DNA of 33,498 bases, taken from an uncultured Lachnospiraceae bacterium. Lineage in GTDB: Bacteria > Bacillota > Clostridia > Lachnospirales > Lachnospiraceae. Numbering within the stretch: the stretch's first letter is position 1; each line of letters begins with the position of its first letter. Positions 7,667 through 14,283 of the stretch are shown here, piece by piece. Position numbers and translations under genes: made by a program. Location: assembly GCA_910586955.1 (NCBI GenBank), contig CAJUMM010000028.1:1-33498 (forward strand). Direction: 5' to 3'. The notes under the pieces were generated by a model. The model had not been told where the DNA came from. It was given only the letters and a program-made list of their open reading frames with translations, and did not search any database.

Positions 7667-7727
7667 CAGAAGAACCGGTAAGAACCAAATTCGTGCTAGC
7701 ACGATTTGGCCCTTACCGGTTCTTCTG
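7667..7727. repeat. 61-bp near-perfect palindrome upstream of the kinase promoter
   Basis: The left arm begins AGAAGAACCGGTAAG and the right arm ends CTTACCGGTTCTTCT. The inner CCAAATTCGTGC/GCACGATTTGG also pairs with one bulge, leaving almost no loop. On the plus strand it is followed, after about 9 bases, by TTTTTTG. It could be a strong terminator insulating the next promoter, or a cruciform-forming protein site. Confidence 0.7.
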
Positions 7728-7747
7728 GCTGAGCTGTTTTTTGAAAT

Positions 7748-7820
7748 AACAGTTGACAATTTTTGAAATTATGGTATTATATGGTTAGAACTGTTGAAAC
7801 AACAATATATTAACTGTTGA
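7748..7820 (+). promoter_or_regulatory. Candidate operator array AAC(A/T)GTTGA x3
   Basis: Nine-base repeats lie at 7748-7756 (overlapping the -35 box), 7789-7797 and 7812-7820. The second is part of the inverted repeat TGTTG-AAA-CAACA (7793-7805). Copies are 41 and 23 bp apart. DeoR-family repressors commonly bind short repeated sites near their promoters, and a DeoR regulator is encoded in this locus, so it is the natural candidate ligand. That link is inference. Confidence 0.5.
7753..7780 (+). promoter_or_regulatory. Sigma-A promoter of the PfkB/dehydrogenase/DeoR/PTS locus
   Basis: TTGACA (7753-7758) lies 16 nt from TATTAT (7775-7780), about 62 bases before the kinase start. It is embedded in the AAC(A/T)GTTGA repeats described separately. 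Confidence 0.75.
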
Positions 7821-7842
7821 TTCAAAAGAAAGGGGGTATATT

Positions 7843-8775
7843 ATGATTTACACAGTCACACTTAATCCGGCTTTGGATAAGACGGTGGAGATTCCGTCCC
7901 TGACTGTGGACAGTGTCAACCGCATCACTTCCATGCGGACGGATCCGGGAGGAAAGGGAATCAATGTCTCCAAGGTTATCAAGAAGCTGGGAAGCGAGAG
8001 TGTTGCCACAGGAATCCTGGGCGGAGATACGGGCCGGGCAATCTCGGGAGCTCTGGAAGTTATGGGGATAGGGACCGGTTTCTGGTTTGTGGAGGGCGAG
8101 ACCCGGACCAACTTGAAGGTGGTTGATCCGGTGAATCACACCAACACGGATCTGAATGAACCGGGGCTTACGGTATCCAAAGAGATTCTGGAGGGGCTGC
8201 TGCAGGAATTGATACTCAGGATAAACGGGGGAGACATTGTGGTTCTCTCCGGGAGCCTCCCCAAGGGAGCGCCAAAGGACACCTACGGCGCCTGGGTGGG
8301 CGCCTGCAAAAAGGCCGGTGCAAAGGTAATCCTGGATGTGGATGGGGAGCTTTTGAAAGCAGGAATAGAAGCAGCCCCCTATCTTATCAAGCCCAACAAT
8401 CATGAGCTCTGTGCGCTTCTGGGGAAAGAGCTGGAAACCGTGGAAGAATTGGAAGAGGCAGCCCGCAGCTTGATGGAACGGTACGGGATTGAAAAGATAG
8501 TAGTCTCCATGGGCGGAGAAGGAGCTTTGTATGTGACCGGGGAAGGCTCTGTCTATGCCAAAGGCCTCAAAGTGCCTGTGGGAAGCACGGTGGGAGCCGG
8601 GGACAGTGTGGTAGCGGCTTTGGCCGTGGCGGAGGAAGCCGGAAAGGGACTGGAGGATACGGTACGCCTGTCCATGGCTTCCGGGGCAGCTAATGTCATG
8701 TGCAGCGGAACCCAGGCGGCGGAGTATGAAACCATTGCGGGGCTGATTCCCAAAGTAGAATTTCGCAACTTGTAG
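7843..8775 (+). CDS. PfkB-family hexose-phosphate kinase (1-phosphofructokinase/tagatose-6-phosphate kinase type)
   Basis: This 310-residue ribokinase-fold kinase starts MIYTVTLNPALDKTV, typical of FruK/LacC. It carries the substrate-binding GGKGINVSKV segment, VLSGSLPKG, and the C-terminal signature GSTVGAGDSVVAA with the catalytic Asp at residue 254. Enzymes of this branch phosphorylate fructose-1-phosphate or tagatose-6-phosphate to the bisphosphate. Which one cannot be told here. The start has an AAAGGGGG site 6-8 bases upstream. It is the first gene of the locus that also holds a zinc dehydrogenase, a DeoR regulator and an MtlA-type PTS, which suggests it takes the ketose phosphate made by the dehydrogenase. 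Confidence 0.92.
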   Translation: MIYTVTLNPALDKTVEIPSLTVDSVNRITSMRTDPGGKGINVSKVIKKLGSESVATGILGGDTGRAISGALEVMGIGTGFWFVEGETRTNLKVVDPVNHTNTDLNEPGLTVSKEILEGLLQELILRINGGDIVVLSGSLPKGAPKDTYGAWVGACKKAGAKVILDVDGELLKAGIEAAPYLIKPNNHELCALLGKELETVEELEEAARSLMERYGIEKIVVSMGGEGALYVTGEGSVYAKGLKVPVGSTVGAGDSVVAALAVAEEAGKGLEDTVRLSMASGAANVMCSGTQAAEYETIAGLIPKVEFRNL

Positions 8776-8867
8776 AGCCGGGAACTTAGAGAAATTTTTG
8801 ATATAAAAGGAACTTGTTGTTGCAAATACATATACAATCCAATATGATGGAGAAAGGAGCTTTTATT

Positions 8868-10136
8868 ATGAAAGCAAAAGCGGTAAGACTGCACGGAGCC
8901 AATGACTTGAGACTGGAGGAGTTCGAACTTCCGGAAATCACAGATGACGAGATTCTGGTGAAAGTGGTGTCGGACAGCATCTGTATGTCCACCTACAAAT
9001 GTTCCATTCTGGGAGCGGCCCATAAGCGGGTTCACGACGATGTGGCGGAACATCCGGCCATTATGGGCCATGAGTTTGCAGGAGACATTGTGAAGGTGGG
9101 GAAAAATCACCAGGACCAGTTTAAACCCGGCATGAAATTTACCCTGCAGCCGGCCCTGAATTACAAGGGAACCATGTGGAGCCCGGGATATTCCTATGAA
9201 TTTTTCGGCGGGGACTGTACATACTGCATTCTGCCCGCAGAGGTCATGGAGCTTAACTGCCTCTTTGAGTATACCGGAAGAGCGTACTATGAGGCTTCCC
9301 TGGCGGAACCCATGTCCTGCAGCATCGGCGCTTTCAATGCGGCCTATCACACCCGGATGGGTGTCTACACCCATGAGATGGGGATTAAGGAAGGCGGAAA
9401 GCTGGCAATCATGGCAGGAGCAGGACCTATGGGCCTGGGAGCTCTGACCTATGCTATTCACCGGGATGCCCGTCCTTCCATGGTGGTGGTGACGGATGTG
9501 AATCCGGACCGTCTTGCCAGGGCCAGGGAGCTGTTCCCGGAGGAGGAAGCGGCCAAAGAGGGTGTGGAGCTTCATTTTGTGAATATGAAGGATTATGAGG
9601 ATCCGGTGGCGGAGCTTCGGAAGCTTTCCGGCGGAACGGGGTATGATGATGTGTTCTGCTATGCTCCGGTGGCGGTTGTGATTCAGCAGTCCAGCGAAAT
9701 CCTGGGCCGTGACGGCTGCCTGAATTTCTTTGCAGGTCCTACGGACAACAAATTCAGCGCCACCATGAATTTTTATGATGTCCACTACAATTCTACCCAT
9801 GTGATGGGAACTACCGGCGGAAATACGGATGACATGCTGGAGTCCTTAAGGCTTACGGCTGCCGGGCGCATCAATCCGGCCGTTATGGTGACACACATTG
9901 GCGGACTGGATGCCGTGGTAGAGACTACCTTAAACCTGCCCAAGATTCCGGGAGGCAAGAAGCTGATCTATACCCATCTGGAGATGCCCCTGACAGCCCT
10001 GGCCGAACTGCGGGCAAAGGGAGAGGCAGAAGGAGATTCCCGTTATACCGCTTTGGCGGATATTGTGGATGCCCACCAGGGACTGTGGTGTCCGGAGGCG
10101 GAAGAGTATCTGCTGGCAAATTTTATTAAGGAATAG
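8868..10136 (+). CDS. Zinc-binding alcohol dehydrogenase, L-sorbose-1-phosphate reductase (SorE)-like
   Basis: This 422-residue protein is a medium-chain dehydrogenase. It has a catalytic zinc site with Cys39 and GHEF (His68-Glu69), and a Rossmann segment MAGAGPMGLGAL. Its C-terminal half includes DGCLNFFAGP, FYDVHYN and GTTGGNTDDM, and ends with GGKKLIYTHLEMPLTALAEL. From memory, these stretches are closely similar to SorE of enteric sorbose operons, which interconverts L-sorbose-1-phosphate and glucitol-6-phosphate. The ATG at 8868 was chosen over the upstream in-frame ATG at 8814 because AAAGGAG lies just before it and homology begins there. Beside a PTS and a PfkB kinase it more likely acts on a PTS-imported polyol or ketose phosphate. 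The exact sugar is not readable. Confidence 0.87.
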   Translation: MKAKAVRLHGANDLRLEEFELPEITDDEILVKVVSDSICMSTYKCSILGAAHKRVHDDVAEHPAIMGHEFAGDIVKVGKNHQDQFKPGMKFTLQPALNYKGTMWSPGYSYEFFGGDCTYCILPAEVMELNCLFEYTGRAYYEASLAEPMSCSIGAFNAAYHTRMGVYTHEMGIKEGGKLAIMAGAGPMGLGALTYAIHRDARPSMVVVTDVNPDRLARARELFPEEEAAKEGVELHFVNMKDYEDPVAELRKLSGGTGYDDVFCYAPVAVVIQQSSEILGRDGCLNFFAGPTDNKFSATMNFYDVHYNSTHVMGTTGGNTDDMLESLRLTAAGRINPAVMVTHIGGLDAVVETTLNLPKIPGGKKLIYTHLEMPLTALAELRAKGEAEGDSRYTALADIVDAHQGLWCPEAEEYLLANFIKE

Positions 10137-10140
10137 AAGT

Positions 10141-10173
10141 TGCGGAAAACTCCGGTCTGGGGGAGGATCCGCA
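10141..10173 (+). promoter_or_regulatory. Stem-loop in the leader of the DeoR gene
   Basis: TGCGGA (10141-10146) pairs with TCCGCA (10168-10173), and CTCC (10150-10153) pairs with GGAG (10162-10165). It sits between the dehydrogenase stop and the Shine-Dalgarno site of the DeoR gene. It resembles but does not contain the exact TGCGGAACT motif. Confidence 0.45.
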
Positions 10174-10190
10174 CAGATTGGAGGAGACTT

Positions 10191-10952
10191 ATGGATACAA
10201 TGGAAATGCGCAGAAATGCCATAGTAGAACTGATCAACGAAAACGGAACCGTCACCTTCGCGCAGCTTAAGGAGGCATTTCCCCAGGTGTCGGAGATGAC
10301 CCTGCGGACGGATTTGAAGCTTCTGGATGAAGCAAGGAAAATTTTGAGGATTCACGGCGGAGCCCGCTCCGTCCAGGTTCTTATCGGCACGGATGATTTT
10401 CTCAACCGCAAATCCGTCCGCAACATCCCCCAGAAGCAGAAAATTGCGGAGAAGGCACTTTCGCTTCTCCGCCCGGATACCACAATCTTTCTGGATTCCG
10501 GCAGCACTGCAACCATGTTTGCCCGGCAGTTTCCCGATCAGTCCAACCTGATTTACACCACAGGCCTAAGCTGTGCCACAGAGCTTGCGGAGCTTACCCA
10601 TCCTTTGGTAATGCTGCCGGGAGGGAAATTAAACCGCTACAGCCAGAGTGTGTTCGGATATCAGGCAATCCGGGAACTGGAACGGGTGAATTTTCATCAG
10701 GCCTTTCTGGGTGTGACCGGCTTTCATATGGATGCAGGCTTTACCTGCGGGATTTATGAAGAGGCGGTTCTCAAACAGACGGCAGCGGGGCAGTCCGATC
10801 AGGTGATTGCCCTGATGGATTCTTCCAAAATCGGGGTAAAGAGCAGTTTCCGTTTCTGCAGCTTAGAGGAGATCGACATTGTAGTCTCGGACGGGCGGCT
10901 GCCAGGGGACTTCCTGGCAGAATGCGAAAGGCGGCATGTGACAGTGCTGTGA
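10191..10952 (+). CDS. DeoR/GlpR-family transcriptional regulator
   Basis: This 253-residue protein has an N-terminal DeoR winged helix (about 1-55). The segment FAQLKEAFPQVSEMTLRTDLKLLDE is the recognition unit, followed by the family's RIHGGA. The rest is the DeoR C-terminal sugar-phosphate sensor domain, with IFLDSGSTATMFARQ, LSCATELA, LPGGKLN and MDSSKIG. Such regulators usually repress a neighbouring sugar operon until a phosphorylated intermediate binds. ATG 10191 follows GGAGGAG, so it is preferred over an upstream in-frame TTG at 10140. The gene lies inside the locus, between the dehydrogenase and the PTS gene, and probably controls the promoter at 7753. Confidence 0.92.
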   Translation: MDTMEMRRNAIVELINENGTVTFAQLKEAFPQVSEMTLRTDLKLLDEARKILRIHGGARSVQVLIGTDDFLNRKSVRNIPQKQKIAEKALSLLRPDTTIFLDSGSTATMFARQFPDQSNLIYTTGLSCATELAELTHPLVMLPGGKLNRYSQSVFGYQAIRELERVNFHQAFLGVTGFHMDAGFTCGIYEEAVLKQTAAGQSDQVIALMDSSKIGVKSSFRFCSLEEIDIVVSDGRLPGDFLAECERRHVTVL

Positions 10953-11005
10953 CAAGTATTTCCATTGATAATCCATAAGCTTGCGGAACTGCGGAACTGC
11001 AATCA

Positions 11006-11092
11006 GCAGCCGCCCGGAAAGCGCCGGAAGGGTTTCCGGACACGCAGGGTCTGGAAATCCTTCCAGATAAAGGGCGCTTGCAGGGAGGCTGC
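11006..11092 (+). promoter_or_regulatory. Hairpin A of the PTS leader
   Basis: Outer stem GCAGCC/GGCTGC (11006-11011 with 11087-11092); middle AGCGCC/GGCGCT (11020-11025 with 11073-11078). The apical stem is 15 bp, with 11026-11040 pairing to 11050-11064 (G-U pairs allowed) over a 9-nt loop. No T-tract follows, so it is not a simple terminator. Confidence 0.7.
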
Positions 11093-11105
11093 GGAACTGT
11101 AATCA

Positions 11106-11194
11106 GCAGCTATACGGTCAGTGCCAGCAGAATTTGCGGACGCATAAGCGGCCGTAAATTACTGCTAGGGAAGGGGCACTGACCGTGTAGCTGC
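11106..11194 (+). promoter_or_regulatory. Hairpin B of the PTS leader
   Basis: The 20-nt arms 11106-11125 and 11175-11194 pair along their whole length with one G-U. Inside, AGCAG/CTGCT, AATTT/AAATT and GCGG-CGC/GCG-CCGT extend the helix to a 4-nt loop at ATAA (11144-11147). The right foot, GCTGC, is directly joined to GGAACTGTAAT and then AGGAGG. Confidence 0.75.
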
Positions 11195-11222
11195 GGAACT
11201 GTAATAGGAGGATTATCATATC

Positions 11223-13085
11223 ATGAAAAATAAAGTACAGCGTTTTGGTAAATTTTTATCGGCCATGGTGATGCCGAATATCGGCGCCCTGATTGCCTTC
11301 GGCTTTCTGGCCGCGCTGTTTATCGATACGGGCTGGATCCCCCACAAAGGATTTAACAGTATGGTAGGCCCCATGCTGACCTACCTGATTCCCATTCTGA
11401 TTGCTTCCACCGGCGGCCGCATGATCGGCGGGGACCGGGGCCGGGTGGTTGCGGCTATCGCCGTCATCGGCGCTATTTTAAGCAATCCGGATATCACTAT
11501 GCTGATGGCAGCCATGGTCATAGGGCCTCTTTCGGGCTACTGCGTGAAGAAGTTTGACGGCTGGATGGAAGGGCGTATGCCGGCGGGCTTTGAGATGCTT
11601 ATCAACAATTTCTCGGCAGGAATTCTGGGAATGCTGCTGGCGATGCTGGGCTATCTGCTTATCGGCCCGGTGATGAGCGGAATCCTTTCCGTTCTGGCTG
11701 CCGGCGTAGGATTTCTGGTGGATCACAGCCTGCTTCCGGCCGCAGCCGTATTTATTGAGCCGGCCAAGGTACTCTTTTTGAACAATGCCCTGAACCACGG
11801 CGTATTTACTCCCATAGCCACGGTCCAGGCGGCGGAAACGGGAAAATCCATTATGTATATGCTGGAGGCCAATCCGGGGCCGGGTCTTGGGGTCCTTCTG
11901 GCGTACATGATTTTCTGCAAGGACAAAGTGACCAGGGATTCGGCGCCGGGTGCGGTGATCATCCATCTTGCCGGTGGTATTCATGAGATTTATTTTCCAT
12001 ATATCCTGATGAATCCCATGGTTATCATTGCCCCTATCCTGGGTAATATGGCGGCCATTCTCTGGTTTACCCTCACAGGCTGCGGACTGGTGGGGCCGGC
12101 TTCTCCGGGATCCATTATTGCTTTTCTGATGATGACGCCGGGATCCGACATGCTGAAAGTGATTGTAGGTGTGGTGATTGCCGCAGGCGTTTCTTTCTTG
12201 GTGGCTTCGCCCCTGGTAAAAATGGCGGGAGAGAAGAGCCTGGAAGAGGCCCAAAGCGAGATGGCGGCCCGGAAGGCTGAGGCCAAGGGCCAGGCGGCAG
12301 TTCCGGGGACCATCGAGAAACCTTCCGGGATCCGGAAAATTGTCTTTGCCTGTGATGCAGGAATGGGTTCCTCTGCCATGGGAGCTACCAAATTCCGCAA
12401 CCGGATTAAGGGAAACCGGCCGGATATTACGGTGATTAACACATCGGTGGACAATATTCCCGGAGACTGTGACATTGCGGTGGTACAGACCACCCTGGCA
12501 GACCGGGCAAAGAAATCCGCTCCCCAGGCGCAGCTTATTACCATCGGAAATTTTTTGGCGGATCCGGCCCTGGATGCTTTATATGTACAGCTGACCACCG
12601 GGGATACGCCGGCGGCGCCTGCAGGGGAGAACACGGATATCGTGATTCCCGATGTGCCCATTAAGAAAACGGTCCTGGTGGCTGAGGGAATCAAACTTGG
12701 CCAGAAACCGGTGACGAAGGAGGAGGCTATCCGGGCAGCAGGAGAGCTCTTAGAAAAGCTGGGTTATGTGGATGGCAGCTACGTGGATGCCATGCAGGAG
12801 CGGGAGAAACTGGTTTCCACCTATATGGGCATGGGGGTAGCAATTCCCCACGGAACCACCCAGGCCAAGGGAACGGTGAAAAAGAGCGGCATTGTGTTCC
12901 TTCAGTATCCGGAAGGAGTGGATTTCGGGGAGGAAAAGGCCCAGCTGGTGTTCGGCATTGCGGGAGTAGGAGATGAGCATCTGGATCTTTTGGGAAATCT
13001 CTGCACTCTTCTGGAGGATGAGGCCAGGCTGGAGACCTTAAAGACTACGGATGATGCCCAGTGGGTGCTGGAGCAGCTGTCCTAA
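11223..13085 (+). CDS. mtlA: PTS mannitol-type transporter, fused EIICBA
   Basis: This 620-residue MtlA-type permease has all three PTS domains. The EIIC membrane domain (about 1-345) begins RFGKFLSAMVMPNIGALIAFG and includes NNALNHGVFTPI and the GGIHEIYFPYI motif. EIIB carries FACDAGMGSSAMG with phospho-Cys377. EIIA carries GVAIPHGT with phospho-His543. It takes up and phosphorylates a hexitol at the membrane. Full-length similarity to MtlA is clear, but the locus has no mtlD or mtlR. It holds a SorE-like dehydrogenase and a PfkB kinase instead, so the substrate may be another polyol or ketose. AGGAGG lies about 11 bases before ATG 11223. It is the last gene before a bidirectional terminator. 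Confidence 0.93.
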   Translation: MKNKVQRFGKFLSAMVMPNIGALIAFGFLAALFIDTGWIPHKGFNSMVGPMLTYLIPILIASTGGRMIGGDRGRVVAAIAVIGAILSNPDITMLMAAMVIGPLSGYCVKKFDGWMEGRMPAGFEMLINNFSAGILGMLLAMLGYLLIGPVMSGILSVLAAGVGFLVDHSLLPAAAVFIEPAKVLFLNNALNHGVFTPIATVQAAETGKSIMYMLEANPGPGLGVLLAYMIFCKDKVTRDSAPGAVIIHLAGGIHEIYFPYILMNPMVIIAPILGNMAAILWFTLTGCGLVGPASPGSIIAFLMMTPGSDMLKVIVGVVIAAGVSFLVASPLVKMAGEKSLEEAQSEMAARKAEAKGQAAVPGTIEKPSGIRKIVFACDAGMGSSAMGATKFRNRIKGNRPDITVINTSVDNIPGDCDIAVVQTTLADRAKKSAPQAQLITIGNFLADPALDALYVQLTTGDTPAAPAGENTDIVIPDVPIKKTVLVAEGIKLGQKPVTKEEAIRAAGELLEKLGYVDGSYVDAMQEREKLVSTYMGMGVAIPHGTTQAKGTVKKSGIVFLQYPEGVDFGEEKAQLVFGIAGVGDEHLDLLGNLCTLLEDEARLETLKTTDDAQWVLEQLS

Positions 13086-13100
13086 AATATTGAAATAAAA

Positions 13101-13147
13101 AGCCGTCCTGCCAGCCGCATAGTATGCGGACGGTGGGACGGCTTTTT
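13101..13147. terminator. Bidirectional terminator between mtlA and the coiled-coil gene
   Basis: AGCCGTCC (13101-13108) pairs with GGACGGCT (13136-13143), with an inner CCGCATA/TATGCGG stem. TTTTT follows on the plus strand and an A-run precedes it, giving a T-run on the minus strand. It serves two convergent genes. Confidence 0.85.
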
Positions 13148-13157
13148 GTATAAAATC

Positions 13158-14075
13158 TTATTCTGCTTTCACATCCAGCTGCCGGATCTGCACATTTTCC
13201 GTCCGGGAGGCAGCCGTATAGGCGGCCCGGGCCTTGGCCCGCTTCACTTTCCGGGCTTCCGGTGTGGATTCCGCTTCCATGCGGGTCAATTCCCTCTTTT
13301 CCAGGGCAGCCTTTGCCTTTTCCGACTCCACTGCTTCCTGGGTGGGAGGTTCCTCCGCAGTCTTCCCGGCCGTATCTTCCCCGGAAATGTCTTCGGCTTC
13401 CTTTTCGCCGGTTTCTTCGGTATCCTTGGGATCCTGGATGTCCATCTCTGCTTTCTTGGCTTCTTCCAGTTCCTTTTCCGCTTTCTGTTTCTCCGCCTCC
13501 GTGGGGAGCTGGGCGTACTTTCCGCTTTCCACAAACTCCTGGGTGGTCTCCTGGAGGGCCATGTTCTTCTGATGCTCCCGCCAGATAAGCTCCAACTTCT
13601 TGCCCTCCGGAATATTGGGATTGTTCTTAATATCGTTTACCGTACTCAAAGAGGTGGCCGTGTGGGCCATGCGGATCCGTTGTACCTCCTCTTTGGTCTT
13701 GCACCGTTTCAGTTCCTGCTCGTAATTCTTCTGCTCGGCCTCCAGATTTTTCACATGCTGGTAGGTCTGGGGATCCGTCTTCTGGAGATATTCCATCTCT
13801 TCGGCAGTGAGCTTCTGGCCGCTGTTCAGTTTCAGGCGTATCTGGCTGGACATCTTGGCGGAGCCGTCCTGCTGGGACTTCCGGATTTCCTCGGCCTGCT
13901 GCCTTACGGAATCGGCAATGGTGGTCGTTCCGTCGGCTTTGAAGTCGCCGGAAGTTTTCTTCTTCTGCCACTTCATCTGCATTTCCATGTTCCTTGTATG
14001 GCTGTTCAAAGACTGAACTGCGAAAAAGTTCACAATCTGCACCCCCTCTATGGATACATCCGGAATATCCGGCAT
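13158..14075 (-). CDS. Coiled-coil protein of unknown function
   Basis: I do not recognise a named family for this charged, mostly helical protein (305 residues from the first ATG). It has no signal peptide or membrane segment. The segment KLNSGQKLTAEEMEYLQKTD is followed by a Lys/Glu-rich coiled coil (about residues 105-140 and 190-210). A Glu/Asp/Thr-rich stretch (about 205-250) and a basic Arg/Lys/Ala-rich C-terminus follow. The start is uncertain. ATG 14075 has little Shine-Dalgarno support, whereas ATG 13988 (MEMQMKWQ) follows AAGGA and may be the true start, giving 276 residues. An overlapping plus-strand frame is rich in Phe/Leu/Gly and looks like a shadow. It could be a cytosolic scaffold-like protein, but this is a guess. 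Confidence 0.7.
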   Translation of the reverse strand: MPDIPDVSIEGVQIVNFFAVQSLNSHTRNMEMQMKWQKKKTSGDFKADGTTTIADSVRQQAEEIRKSQQDGSAKMSSQIRLKLNSGQKLTAEEMEYLQKTDPQTYQHVKNLEAEQKNYEQELKRCKTKEEVQRIRMAHTATSLSTVNDIKNNPNIPEGKKLELIWREHQKNMALQETTQEFVESGKYAQLPTEAEKQKAEKELEEAKKAEMDIQDPKDTEETGEKEAEDISGEDTAGKTAEEPPTQEAVESEKAKAALEKRELTRMEAESTPEARKVKRAKARAAYTAASRTENVQIRQLDVKAE

Positions 14076-14223
14076 TTCATGCGGTCTTCTATATATATTT
14101 TATCGGCGGGCCAGAGGGGAAACTTAAATAGAAAGCAAAATCCATTCTTTCTGCTTTTTTGCTTAATCCGAACTTTTACACATTTTTTCGTTGTAAAAAG
14201 TGTGTTCGATACCGCAAAAATCG

Positions 14224-14252
14224 TTGTGTTTTTTGAATCTACGTGTTATACT
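14224..14252 (+). promoter_or_regulatory. Probable promoter of the second DUF4143 ATPase
   Basis: TATACT (14247-14252) is 17 nt downstream of a poor TTGTGT -35 (14224-14229), about 30 bases before ATG 14284. Confidence 0.45.
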
Positions 14253-14283
14253 ATACCTGCAATAGAACAATGGAGGTGCGTGT

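Larger units (their letters stand above)
10982..11222 (+). promoter_or_regulatory. Structured leader of the PTS gene: repeated TGCGGAACT with two large hairpins
   Basis: The 270-bp gap between the DeoR and PTS genes is almost fully organised. Two overlapping TGCGGAACT copies (10982-10998) come first. Then follow hairpin A (11006-11092), another copy (11090-11098), hairpin B (11106-11194), a last copy (11192-11200), and AGGAGG before ATG 11223. Each hairpin starts within CAGCAGC and ends GCTGC, followed by GGAACTGTAAT. Hairpin sequences are unrelated, so what is conserved is the architecture. Confidence 0.75.

Noticed and set aside
7535..7759. Minus-strand 74-codon frame across the hairpin region
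   Set aside because: It has no ribosome-binding site, spans the large palindrome and resembles no family. Its length is as expected by chance.
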